Positions 6,788 to 13,914 are shown, counted from the first letter of the stretch. The stretch is 14,070 nt of DNA from Lachnospiraceae bacterium (GCA_004557975.1 SFEV01000065.1:1-14070), one strand, 5' to 3'. The notes: generated from the letters alone by a model not told the origin. Numbers and translations: made by a program.

Positions 6788-7873
6788 ATGCACAAAATAG
6801 ATTTAACAGGAAAAACGATACTCGTCACTGGTGCTGCCGGTTTTATCGGCAACAATCTGGTCCTGGAACTGCTTTGCACCGTGGAGCCGGTCCATGTCGT
6901 GGGTATCGACATCATGTCGGATTATAATCCGGTTGAAATGAAGGAATGGAGACTGGAGCAGATTAAAGCGGAAGCAGAAAAGCATCCGTCGTCCACATGG
7001 ACTTTTATAAAAGGGGACATTGCTGATTCCCATTTGATTCAGGATATTTTCAGGACATACAGCCCTGCTGTTGTGGTGAATCTGGCTGCACAGGCCGGTG
7101 TCAGATACAGCATTACCAATCCGGATACTTACATTCAGTCTAACCTGATTGGATTCTATAATATTCTGGAAGCATGCCGCCATTCTTATGATGGAGGAGC
7201 TGCAGGTGTGGAACATCTGGTCTATGCTTCTTCCTCCTCTGTTTATGGAAGCAACAAAAAGGTTCCATACAGCACAGATGACAAGGTGGATCATCCGGTC
7301 AGCCTTTACGCTGCCACAAAGAAGAGCAACGAACTGATGGCGCACGCATACAGCAAGTTGTACAACATTCCTTCCACAGGACTGAGATTCTTTACTGTAT
7401 ACGGCCCTGCAGGACGCACGGATATGGCATATTTTGGCTTCACCAATAAGCTGATAAAAGGTGAGAAGATTCAGATTTTTAACTATGGCAACTGTAAACG
7501 TGATTTCACTTATGTGGATGACATCGTAGAAGGTGTGAAGCGTGTAATGCAGGGGGCTCCGGAAAAGAAGAGCGGAGAGGATGGACTGCCGGTTCCTCCT
7601 TACGCCGTGTATAATATCGGTAACAGTAATCCTGAAAATCTGCTGGATTTCGTTCAGATTTTGCAGGAGGAACTGATCCGTGCCGGCGTACTCCCGGAAG
7701 ACTATGACTTTGAAAGCCACAGGGAGCTTGTAGCGATGCAGCCGGGAGATGTGCCGGTGACCTTTGCAGATACCAGTGCGCTGGAGCGGGACTATGGCTT
7801 CAGACCGGATACCAGCTTGAGAACCGGTCTGAGAAAATTCGCCGAGTGGTACAAACAGTTTTATAATATCTGA
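6788..7873 (+). CDS. UDP-glucuronate 4-epimerase (NAD-dependent epimerase/dehydratase)
   Basis: 361 residues, ATG preceded by AAGGAGAG at correct spacing. It is an extended short-chain dehydrogenase: NAD+-binding GAAGFIG at 15-21, a Ser-rich YASSSSVYG strand, catalytic Tyr174 and Lys178 in YAATKK, then LRFFTVYGPAGRTDMAYFGF and RDFTYVDDIVEG. The YGP-GR-DMAYF signature is typical of the CapI/LpsL-type enzymes that convert UDP-glucuronate to UDP-galacturonate (EC 5.1.3.6), rather than GalE. Length is typical. It follows the UDP-glucose dehydrogenase by 14 bp, so the pair makes UDP-GlcA and UDP-GalA for acidic surface glycans in the cytoplasm; no glycosyltransferase is in view. Its last 13 bp overlap the convergent kinase gene, leaving no room for a normal terminator. 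Confidence 0.93.
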   Translation: MHKIDLTGKTILVTGAAGFIGNNLVLELLCTVEPVHVVGIDIMSDYNPVEMKEWRLEQIKAEAEKHPSSTWTFIKGDIADSHLIQDIFRTYSPAVVVNLAAQAGVRYSITNPDTYIQSNLIGFYNILEACRHSYDGGAAGVEHLVYASSSSVYGSNKKVPYSTDDKVDHPVSLYAATKKSNELMAHAYSKLYNIPSTGLRFFTVYGPAGRTDMAYFGFTNKLIKGEKIQIFNYGNCKRDFTYVDDIVEGVKRVMQGAPEKKSGEDGLPVPPYAVYNIGNSNPENLLDFVQILQEELIRAGVLPEDYDFESHRELVAMQPGDVPVTFADTSALERDYGFRPDTSLRTGLRKFAEWYKQFYNI

Positions 7874-10443
7874 TGCGTTATCAGTTTCTCCAAAACGCCC
7901 TTCAGCGTTACTATATCGACAGGCTTTGAGAGGTGGGCATCCATGCCTGCCTCCATTGCGTTTTGAACATCCTCTGCAAAGGCATTGGCTGTCATGGCTA
8001 TGATCGGTATGGTTCCCGCATCGGGGCGATCCAGATTCCGAATGGCCTGGGCGGTCTCGTAACCGTTCATGACCGGCATCTGAATATCCATCAGCACGGC
8101 GTCGTAATAGCCCGGCACAGATTGCCGGAAGCGTTCCAAAGCCTCCTGACCGTTTTCAGTCCGCTCGCTGGATATTCCCTCAAAGGACAGAAGCTCCTCC
8201 AGGATCTCGGCGTTGATGTCATTATCTTCAGCGACCAGCACCTTCAGACCTTCCAGCGCATTGGTGTTGGGGGCCGGAAGACTGGTTTCTTCCTGACTGC
8301 CGGATTGCGCCGGCTGCTCTCCGGATACGTTTCGCAGTTCCAGCTCCACCCGGAAGGTGCTTCCTTCGCCCTGAGTGCTTTCCACAGAAATCGTTCCGCC
8401 CATCAGATCAACCAGGTTTCTGGTAATGGCCATGCCCAAACCGGTTCCCAGGATGCCGCTGGCGGTACTGTTATTTTCCCTGGTAAAAGGATCAAAGATA
8501 TGTTTCATGAATTCAGGGCTGATCCCGATGCCGTTATCCTGCACCTGGAAGCGCAGATGGGCATAGCCCCTGGAAATCTCAGGCAGACCAAGGATGGACA
8601 GTTCGATATGACCGCCTTTCGGCGTGTATTTTACCGCATTGGACAGCAGATTCAACAGAATCTGACTCAGACGGAGCCTGTCACCCAGAAAGCGGTCTCC
8701 ATTCACATCGCAGACTCTGACATCGAGCGACTGCTGTTTCTCCTGAATCTGGGGCTGTATCACCGAGTCCAGTTCTTCCAGAAGTTCTTTCAGAGAAAAC
8801 TCCGCGATATTCAGCGAGTTTTGTCCGCTTTCGATTTTGGACATATCCAGCACATCATTGATAAGACTGAGCAAATGCTGACCGGAAGCGGCAATCTTTT
8901 CGTTGTACTCCCGCACCTTGTCCGGCTGCGAAACGTCCCGGCCCAGCAGCGTCGAGAATCCTATGATTGCGTTCATTGGAGTGCGCATATCGTGGCTCAT
9001 ATTGGACAGGAACGTGGTCTTGGCCTCATTGGCCGCTTTAGCTGCCCGGTAAGCCTCCTCCATGGCCATGCGGTTTTGAAGTTCCGCTTCCTTCAGCTCT
9101 GTCACATCCTGCACCGCCATCAATACAGAGACAGGGACACCATTTTCCCGCTTCAGGCACAGCACAGAGATCTGCGTCCAGTGTATGCTGTCCTCCCGGA
9201 CACGATACTCGTACTGGAGGAAAGGAGTGTCTTCCGTCAGGTGTGCCTGGATGGAGCTGATCGTGAACTGATCCCGCACATGTTCATCTTCCCGGACGAC
9301 GCGGGCACTCCAGTAATTCCGGAGCTGAGAGTATATTCCCTTCTGCGGAATTCCCTCCCCGGAGCCAGTGTCATCAATTCGACCGCGTTCCCGGATATCA
9401 CTTTTCAGACATTCATAGGAATCGTTTTTCAGGTCAACAAGAATAAATCTGCTGAACAGCAAAGAGGTGCTGTCGATAATATCCCGCATCGCCTGCTTTT
9501 CAATAACCAGTCTTGCCTTCTGTCTCCGGTTTTCCATGACCAGGATCAGAATATATACCACAAACAACAGAGTTAACCATAGTTCCAGAGACATGGCAAT
9601 GGCGTTGGATTCGTTCAACATGGCATTGGTGACTTTGATTGGGAAAACCTGCAGAAGCATCCAGTCTTTCCCCGTCAGCTGTGTTACATACGCCGCATTG
9701 GATCCCTGATTGCTTGTGTAGGTCAAACTTTTGGAGCGACCATTCTCCAGTGCATCCTCCAATGTTTCCAGTGTTTTCTTGTCCGCGCCGTCTGCTTCCC
9801 GCAGGGCAGTAATGATGTTTTCAGGCGGGTCATTTTCGTTGGAACTGGAGAATACTGTTCCGTCGGGCAGACAAAGATACGTCTCGGCTGTCTCTTCAAA
9901 ATAGGTAGAGGCAATGATTTCACGCATCTGATTCTCGCCGTAGCGGCCTGTAAGAATGCCTGCGACCTCGCCATCAAACCACAACGGAGCATAGAAGATC
10001 ATCAGATTTTCATGAGCAAGCCGACCATTAAAGATAATATCCATTCCGGAATGACCTGCCATTCCATCCTGGAAATAATACCGGTCTGAGACCTGAACCT
10101 GTCTGCCGCAGTTGTCGGTATAGATCCCGTCCGTATTCACAATTCCAATATAATCAAAGGGTGTATCATCCACCATCTTCTGCAGTGTTTCAATATCTAT
10201 CCGCTCCGGATCCATCGTCTGCCCGTATAAGTGGGCGATGGCACTGAGGCTGTTCTCCGCTCCGAGAAGCAGATCTTCGATTCGCCTGGATGTCTGATTT
10301 GCTGCATCCTCCACATACCTGGCGTTTCTGGATACCGTCAAACGGAGGTTAATATTTCTGTAAGCAGCAAAACTAGCGATAATACAAATCATCAAAATAC
10401 TTGCAGGAATGATACGTTTCCAAATAGTCCGCTTTCCTCGCAT
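7861..10443 (-). CDS. Membrane hybrid histidine kinase: Cache sensor, PAS, HisKA, HATPase_c, receiver
   Basis: 860 residues, reading leftward from ATG at 10443; GGAGGT lies about 12 bases upstream, slightly far, but no better start is near. A membrane segment at ~10-28 and a second at ~286-305 enclose an extracellular region that reads as a dCache domain (DYIGIVNTDGIYTDN, SDRYYFQDGMAG, YAPLWFDGEVAGILTGRY). A PAS domain at ~320-450 ends in VLMAVQDVTELKEAE. His484 is the phospho-acceptor in NMSHDMRTPMNAIIG. The ATPase domain shows NLLSNAVKYTPKGG, DNGIG and GTGLGM. The terminal receiver has Asp786 in MDIQMPVMNG. It should bind a small extracellular ligand and relay phosphate internally, then to an unseen partner. 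It has the same kinase type as the two kinases at the left end but the opposite strand. It converges on and overlaps the epimerase gene. Confidence 0.95.
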   Translation of the reverse strand: MRGKRTIWKRIIPASILMICIIASFAAYRNINLRLTVSRNARYVEDAANQTSRRIEDLLLGAENSLSAIAHLYGQTMDPERIDIETLQKMVDDTPFDYIGIVNTDGIYTDNCGRQVQVSDRYYFQDGMAGHSGMDIIFNGRLAHENLMIFYAPLWFDGEVAGILTGRYGENQMREIIASTYFEETAETYLCLPDGTVFSSSNENDPPENIITALREADGADKKTLETLEDALENGRSKSLTYTSNQGSNAAYVTQLTGKDWMLLQVFPIKVTNAMLNESNAIAMSLELWLTLLFVVYILILVMENRRQKARLVIEKQAMRDIIDSTSLLFSRFILVDLKNDSYECLKSDIRERGRIDDTGSGEGIPQKGIYSQLRNYWSARVVREDEHVRDQFTISSIQAHLTEDTPFLQYEYRVREDSIHWTQISVLCLKRENGVPVSVLMAVQDVTELKEAELQNRMAMEEAYRAAKAANEAKTTFLSNMSHDMRTPMNAIIGFSTLLGRDVSQPDKVREYNEKIAASGQHLLSLINDVLDMSKIESGQNSLNIAEFSLKELLEELDSVIQPQIQEKQQSLDVRVCDVNGDRFLGDRLRLSQILLNLLSNAVKYTPKGGHIELSILGLPEISRGYAHLRFQVQDNGIGISPEFMKHIFDPFTRENNSTASGILGTGLGMAITRNLVDLMGGTISVESTQGEGSTFRVELELRNVSGEQPAQSGSQEETSLPAPNTNALEGLKVLVAEDNDINAEILEELLSFEGISSERTENGQEALERFRQSVPGYYDAVLMDIQMPVMNGYETAQAIRNLDRPDAGTIPIIAMTANAFAEDVQNAMEAGMDAHLSKPVDIVTLKGVLEKLITHQIL

Positions 10444-10476
10444 AAAGTGTACTTACCTCCAAATTCAAAAGTTCAC

Positions 10477-10863
10477 CTAAACCGGCTCGTCATTCAGCGG
10501 GACAAAATGTTTATCATAATGGGATTCCAACTGTTCCATAATCATATTGAAATCTCCGGTTCGGACAGCATCGAGGATACGTGTATGTTCTTCGATGCTG
10601 TTATTGTATGCCTCATCCATAATGGATGTGGACAGATACAGAAGATTCGACCAGTTATTAAAAATATTCATCAGAATCTGATTATCTGCACCGTGATGAT
10701 AGCAGTTCCATTTTTGAAATACGGTTTTCTTTCATGCACAGACGCACTGCGCCGATCAGCAATGTGACAATTGCGGAGTTCAACTGCTGGAGCAATTCTT
10801 CGTCCAATTCAATGACACGGAATTTTGAATTTTCACTTGCTGTGACAAGCTTCTCATATTTAA
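10477..10863 (-). pseudogene. GntR-family regulator remnant (broken FCD ligand-binding domain)
   Basis: Two pieces in different frames, reading leftward. About 10863-10690 gives KYEKLVTASENSKFRVIELD, then EELLQQLNSAIVTLLIGAVR and LCMKE before a stop, like the start of a FadR-type FCD domain. About 10697-10477 gives HHGADNQILMNIFNNW, then SIMDEAYNNSIEEHTRILDA and HYDKHF, the end of the same domain. The middle helices are shortened or missing, the frame shifts near 10690, and the N-terminal winged helix with its start codon is absent. GntR/FCD proteins are ligand-responsive repressors that usually sit beside the genes they control. The divergent gene here is a truncated ferredoxin, and an operator-like repeat lies between. 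It is not expected to yield a working regulator. The FCD assignment is firmer for the second piece. Confidence 0.65.
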
Positions 10864-10885
10864 TGTTAGTTTATGTGTTCATTAG

Positions 10886-10904
10886 AAATTTGTCAAACAA
10901 ATTT
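10886..10904. promoter_or_regulatory. Candidate operator: inverted repeat AAATTTGTcaaACAAATTT
   Basis: A perfect inverted repeat with 8-bp arms and a 3-bp centre, 11 bp upstream of the -35 box of the rightward promoter. A further half site (TTTGTC) follows directly, and the -35 region itself carries GACAAA. TTGT...ACAA symmetry is common for GntR-type operators, which suits the broken FCD gene alongside. Confidence 0.5.
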
Positions 10905-10915
10905 GTCCTGAAATA

Positions 10916-10944
10916 TTGACAAAGAGGATATATATTTATAGCAT
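10916..10944 (+). promoter_or_regulatory. Sigma-A promoter of the truncated ferredoxin gene
   Basis: Consensus TTGACA (10916-10921), a 17-bp AT-rich spacer, then TAGCAT (10939-10944, four of six matches). The transcript would start near 10951 and reach the GGGAGG ribosome binding site at 10995-11000. Confidence 0.6.
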
Positions 10945-10951
10945 AAATATG

Positions 10952-10979
10952 AGCATAGTGCATCATGCATCGTGCATAA
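10952..10979. repeat. Four tandem 7-bp units, (A/T)GCATNN
   Basis: Units start at 10952, 10959, 10966 and 10973; the last three are TGCATCA, TGCATCG and TGCATAA. They lie at or just after the expected transcription start. The 7-bp period does not match a DNA helical turn, so this may be a multi-contact protein site or simple slippage repeats. Confidence 0.5.
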
Positions 10980-11006
10980 AATGAATGTGAACATGGGAGG
11001 ATGACG

Positions 11007-11123
11007 ATGAAACGAAAAGCAACGGTAGATCATTCTGTTTGTGTCGCCTGCGGAGCCTGTGCCAAGGTATGTCCCAAAGGAGCAATCTCCGTACAGCAGG
11101 AACAGAGTACCGTCTATTACTAA
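11007..11123 (+). pseudogene. 4Fe-4S ferredoxin, truncated after the first cluster motif
   Basis: ATG 11007 follows GGGAGG at ideal spacing and a good promoter. The 38-residue product starts MKRKATVDHSVCVACGACAK and continues VCPKGAIS: a complete CxxCxxCxxxCP motif. A normal two-cluster bacterial ferredoxin (~55-65 residues) would continue to a second such motif. Here the sequence turns into QQEQSTVYY and stops at TAA 11121, where a leftward VOC-protein fragment begins. The gene therefore appears cut by a rearrangement near 11100-11120. The expression signals remain, so a short cysteine-rich peptide may still be made, but it is unlikely to be a working electron carrier. Confidence 0.75.
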
Positions 11124-11233
11124 TAACCCTTTTCCGTGTCCTCGGCTTCCTTGATTTCAAAACCCAGCACATCCTGGTAGAACTGAATCATGGCTGCCAT
11201 GTCTTTGACAAAAAATCCATATCCATCCAGCCA
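11120..11233 (-). pseudogene. VOC/glyoxalase-family protein fragment (N-terminal piece)
   Basis: Reading leftward from about 11233, the codons give WLDGYGFFVKDMAAMIQFYQ, then DVLGFEIKEAEDTE, the first beta-alpha-beta unit of a glyoxalase/bleomycin-resistance (VOC) protein, followed by KGY and a TAG. A full VOC protein is ~120-140 residues, so two thirds are missing, and no start codon with a ribosome binding site is seen before it. The left end meets the truncated ferredoxin and its stop overlaps that gene's TAA. This is a second broken end at one junction. Confidence 0.65.
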
Positions 11234-11341
11234 CGTATTCTTTCTTCTTGTTCCTATCGTATGCAGCAAACCCTGCACCAGTAACTGGACAGGAAAGTAC
11301 TGTCACCGATGTCGGGAACCTCCGGGAGCATACCTTTCAGT
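11234..11341. other. Unassigned spacer with short protein-like stretches
   Basis: Between the transporter stop and the VOC fragment, the minus strand reads MLPEVPDIGDSTFLSSYW in one frame and CPVTGAGFAAYDRNKKKEYV in another. Both look faintly protein-like but are short, out of frame with each other and unrecognised. They may be further debris of the same rearrangement. No clear terminator hairpin for the transporter was found here. Confidence 0.3.
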
Positions 11342-12277
11342 TCATACCGTGTGGTCTTGCGGAAAAGGATGTAAGATTGCGGGCGCAGGATTCACATGGA
11401 CCATGATATGCTTGACCTTTGAGAACTGGGCTTCAATGGCGGAGTGTACCTGCTCAGCGATGGCGTGGCTCTCTGCCAGCGTGATCTGACTGTCCGCGGC
11501 AATCTCGATATCCACATAGATTTTGTTGCCGAAGATACGGGTCTGAAGCATGTCGATGCCCAGCACACCGGGCTGGGACAAAGCGCATTGCCGCAGAGAT
11601 TCTTCCATCTCGGCATCACAGGAGTGGTCAACCATTTTGTCCATGGCATCCTTGAAAATGTCATAGGCGGCTTTCAGAATGAACACACAAATCACCAGGC
11701 TGGAAATGGGGTCCAGAATGGGATAGCCCATTCGTGCCCCGGCAATACCAATGAGCGCGCCCACAGAAGACAGGGCGTCGCTGCGGTGGTGCCAGGCATC
11801 CGCCATCAGAGCACCGGAATCCAGTTTTTTGGCGTAGAATCGGGTATACCAGTACATGGCCTCTTTTGTGACAATGGACACCACTGCCGCCGCCAGAGCC
11901 AGGGTTCCTGGAATTAAAAGCTGCCGTTCTTCTCCGGCAGTGATCTGCTCCAATGCAGAGTGACCGATAAACAGGCCGGTGATGAACAGGATCACCGCCA
12001 GCACGACCGCTGCTACGCACTCAAATCGCTCATAACCGTAGGGATGCTCATGGTCGGAGTCTTTGGCGGAGATTTTCACGCCGATAATGACGATGATGCT
12101 GCTGAACACATCCGACGCCGAATGCACGGCATCGCTGATCATGGCTTCCGAGTGAGCCAGAATGCCTGCCAGCAGCTTGAGGATGGAAAGAATGGCGTTG
12201 CCGATGATGCTGACCATGGATACCCGGACAGCGGTTGACTCAAATTGTTTTTCGTGGCTGTGAGAATGTTTTTCCAT
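11342..12277 (-). CDS. Cation diffusion facilitator transporter, probably Ni2+/Co2+ (or Fe2+) efflux
   Basis: 311 residues, reading leftward. ATG 12277 is chosen because GGAGGT stands 7 bases upstream; the TTG at 12292 lies over that site. The N-terminus is His-rich (MEKHSHSHEK). About six membrane helices occupy residues ~18-210, with metal-site residues His52 and Asp56 in SDAVHSASD (helix 2) and an HxxxD in DAWHHRSDALSS (helix 5). A cytoplasmic domain of ~90 residues follows (GVLGIDMLQTRIFGNKIYVD, then HAIAEQVHSAIE and KVKHIMVHVNPA). CDF proteins export divalent metal in exchange for protons as homodimers. The leader carries a NiCo (czcD) riboswitch with a terminator, so the gene should be switched on by excess Ni2+, Co2+ or Fe2+. 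It is a single-gene unit. Metal identity is inferred from the riboswitch, since sequence alone would also allow Zn2+ or Mn2+. Confidence 0.93.
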   Translation of the reverse strand: MEKHSHSHEKQFESTAVRVSMVSIIGNAILSILKLLAGILAHSEAMISDAVHSASDVFSSIIVIIGVKISAKDSDHEHPYGYERFECVAAVVLAVILFITGLFIGHSALEQITAGEERQLLIPGTLALAAAVVSIVTKEAMYWYTRFYAKKLDSGALMADAWHHRSDALSSVGALIGIAGARMGYPILDPISSLVICVFILKAAYDIFKDAMDKMVDHSCDAEMEESLRQCALSQPGVLGIDMLQTRIFGNKIYVDIEIAADSQITLAESHAIAEQVHSAIEAQFSKVKHIMVHVNPAPAILHPFPQDHTV

Positions 12278-12337
12278 AATAGTTACCTCCAAATGGGTTC
12301 TAAGATAACTCTATGACATCTGCTCTCCGAAGGTGAA

Positions 12338-12386
12338 TAAAAAACACCCACGGAACCAGTAATCGTAAATTACTGTCCCGTGGGTG
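12338..12386 (-). terminator. Intrinsic terminator acting as the riboswitch expression platform
   Basis: On the minus strand, CACCCACGG (12386-12378) pairs with CCGTGGGTG (12353-12345), with an inner CAGTAAT/ATTACTG stem, followed by six U residues and a further UU. The 5' arm uses bases of aptamer stems P1 and P4, so hairpin and folded aptamer exclude one another. Metal binding should prevent termination. Confidence 0.85.
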
Positions 12387-12450
12387 AAATTTCCACTGTC
12401 ACTATCGTGACCCGGCTCCGGGCAAACGCCCTGGCCTGTTCAGTTTGTAC
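12365..12450 (-). promoter_or_regulatory. NiCo (czcD-motif) riboswitch aptamer
   Basis: The minus strand shows the four-way-junction pattern of the czcD motif. P1 pairs ACUG (12444-12441) with CAGU (12375-12372). Conserved ACUGAACAGGC leads to P2 (GGGCGUUUGCCC, 12431-12420), then AGCCGGG, P3 (GUCACGAUAGUGAC, 12411-12398), P4 (GUGG...CCAC, 12396-12380) and the conserved GGGACAGU (12379-12372). It sits directly upstream of a CDF transporter, the standard setting for this class. The class binds Co2+ and Ni2+ cooperatively, and Fe2+ has also been proposed as a physiological ligand. Recognition is by remembered consensus and structure, not by a covariance search. Confidence 0.9.
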
Positions 12451-12482
12451 TGTAGTTGGTATGCAGTGCAAAGAGTAATAGC

Positions 12483-12511
12483 AATGTAACAGATAAAAGT
12501 CATTGTATCAA
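12483..12511 (-). promoter_or_regulatory. Sigma-A promoter for the riboswitch-transporter unit
   Basis: On the minus strand TTGATA (12511-12506), a 17-bp spacer, then TACATT (12488-12483). Transcription would begin near 12476, about 30 nt before the aptamer, giving a leader of roughly 200 nt. Confidence 0.75.
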
Positions 12512-12570
12512 AAGAGAAAATCAGGAAGACTCTGGCATGCCGATTCAGAAAGGATAGTGTCCGGCGAATT

Positions 12571-12612
12571 CTCGACTGGGAGTTGAACTTCGAGGCGGGG
12601 GTGGAGCCCCCG
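12571..12612. other. Two adjacent hairpins of unknown role
   Basis: CTCGA (12571-12575) can pair with TCGAG (12590-12594), and two bases on CGGGGG (12596-12601) pairs with CCCCCG (12607-12612) around a five-base loop. The second is far richer in GC than its surroundings. No T-run follows on either strand, so neither is a standard intrinsic terminator. The remaining spacer from 12512 to 12660 holds no gene I can support. Confidence 0.4.
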
Positions 12613-12665
12613 GCACTTCTTACTACGAATCTAGAAAACGGCAGCGGAATTATCACAGTATTCAG

Positions 12666-12694
12666 TTGCCGATACGGTAATAAAGCTATATAAT
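12666..12694 (+). promoter_or_regulatory. Sigma-A promoter of the GH5 gene
   Basis: TTGCCG (12666-12671), a 17-bp spacer, then perfect TATAAT (12689-12694). The start point would be near 12701, about 58 nt upstream of the ATG, which has a strong AGGAGGAGGG site. Confidence 0.7.
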
Positions 12695-12758
12695 AAAGAC
12701 AATACAAAGGCGCGGTCAGCCATCGGCTTCAGAAAAAGGTTTTGCAGGAGGAGGGTTT

Positions 12759-13766
12759 ATGAAAAAGAGGAAAAATATTTTGCGGTTTGCATGTCTGTTT
12801 CTGATATTGATGGTGTCTCTGGGGGTATTCGGTGTCACGGATGTTTCAGCAGGAAAGCTGCCTTCCTTAAAAGTGAGCGGTACGAAGCTGGTAAATTCCA
12901 AAGGCAGACAGGTACAGCTAAAGGGTGTCAGCACCCACGGGATTGCCTGGTTTCCGGAGTACATCAACCAGGATGCGTTCACTTATATGAAGAAGAACTG
13001 GGGAATCAATACGGTGCGGCTTGCTCTGTATACAAGCGAGTATAACGGCTACTGCAACAGCGGCGCAGAAAACCGGAAAGTTCAGCTTGCCCGTCTGGAC
13101 AATGGGATTTCCTGTGCGACAAAAGCAGGGCTGTATGTGATCGTAGACTGGCATATTCTGAGTGACGGAAATCCTAAAAAGTATGAGAAGCAGGCGGTTT
13201 CTTTTTGGAGGAGAATGGCAAAAAAGTATAAAAATCACAGCAATGTAATTTACGAAATCTGCAATGAACCAAATGGAGGAACCTCCTGGAAGACTGTGAA
13301 GTCTTATGCCACAAAGGTGATTAAGGAAATCCGCAGGTACGATAAGAATGCCGTTATTCTGGTGGGAACACCCAACTGGAGTCAGAATGTGGACGAGGCA
13401 GCCAAAGATCCTCTCGATAAAAAATATCGTAAAAATGTCATGTATTCGTTACACTTTTATGCAGGTACGCATGGTTCGTGGCTGAGAGACAAAGCCTCTT
13501 ATTCACTGGAACGGAAGCTGCCACTGTTTGTATCCGAATTTGCCATCTGCGATGCCTCGGGCAGCGGGAAGAATAATGTAAAAGAAGGCGAAAAATGGAT
13601 GGATTTTTTGAATGATAATAAAATCAGCTATATTGGCTGGAATCTCTCCAACAAAAGTGAGACGTCAGCACTGATTCGGTCTTCCTGCCGGAAAACGACC
13701 GGGTGGAAAACAAAAGAATTATCTTACTGGGGACGCTGGCTGATTAAGAAAATGCGGGCAGGATGA
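12759..13766 (+). CDS. Secreted GH5 endoglucanase (cellulase)
   Basis: 335 residues. ATG 12759 follows AGGAGGAGGG. Residues ~1-31 form a signal peptide: KKRK start, a hydrophobic core (ACLFLILMVSLGVFGV) and likely cleavage after DVSA. The rest is one GH5 barrel: LKGVSTHGIAW, NTVRLALYTSE, YVIVDWHIL, acid/base Glu170 in YEICNEPNG, MYSLHFYAGTH, nucleophile Glu260 in FVSEFAICDASG, and YIGWNLSNKSETSAL near the end. The spacing best matches GH5 subfamily 2 endo-beta-1,4-glucanases (EC 3.2.1.4), which cut cellulose or mixed-linkage glucans with retention. There is no carbohydrate-binding module, dockerin, lipobox or sorting signal, so it should be released as a free single-domain enzyme. It has its own promoter and no neighbouring sugar transporter. 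Activity on other beta-glucans or mannans cannot be excluded. Confidence 0.93.
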   Translation: MKKRKNILRFACLFLILMVSLGVFGVTDVSAGKLPSLKVSGTKLVNSKGRQVQLKGVSTHGIAWFPEYINQDAFTYMKKNWGINTVRLALYTSEYNGYCNSGAENRKVQLARLDNGISCATKAGLYVIVDWHILSDGNPKKYEKQAVSFWRRMAKKYKNHSNVIYEICNEPNGGTSWKTVKSYATKVIKEIRRYDKNAVILVGTPNWSQNVDEAAKDPLDKKYRKNVMYSLHFYAGTHGSWLRDKASYSLERKLPLFVSEFAICDASGSGKNNVKEGEKWMDFLNDNKISYIGWNLSNKSETSALIRSSCRKTTGWKTKELSYWGRWLIKKMRAG

Positions 13767-13812
13767 TAAAAGGTTACTGTTCACGAACCACTGAGTTACG
13801 TATACGAAAGTC

Positions 13813-13841
13813 TTGCGGAAAAAAATACACAGGGATAAAAT
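13813..13841 (+). promoter_or_regulatory. Possible promoter of the AAA-ATPase-like gene
   Basis: TTGCGG (13813-13818), a 17-bp spacer, then TAAAAT (13836-13841). The -10 box is good and the -35 weak. It lies in the 148-bp gap after the GH5 stop, about 75 bp before the next ATG. Confidence 0.45.
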
Positions 13842-13914
13842 AAACATTAACAGACAGAATTTGCCTGCCGGCAATTTCAGGAGACATTGTCCCGGAAAGG
13901 AGCGTATAGGCAGA

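Noticed and set aside
6803..7720. 305-codon minus-strand frame inside the epimerase
   Set aside because: The plus strand carries every expected epimerase motif; the minus reading has none and no ribosome binding site.
7933..9576. 547-codon open frame on the plus strand opposite the Cache kinase
   Set aside because: Same type of shadow, at the same position relative to the kinase core; it arises from codon bias in paralogous genes.
12571..12594. Possible tRNA 3' end (a GTTCAA-like T-loop on the minus strand)
   Set aside because: No acceptor stem, anticodon arm or D arm can be built around it; the bases form a simple hairpin instead.
12402..12707. 101-codon minus-strand frame upstream of the transporter
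   Set aside because: It covers the promoter and part of the riboswitch aptamer, lacks a ribosome binding site and resembles no protein.
13861..13874. TTGCC/GGCAA hairpin after the GH5 gene as a terminator
   Set aside because: The stem is only 5 bp and no T-run follows.
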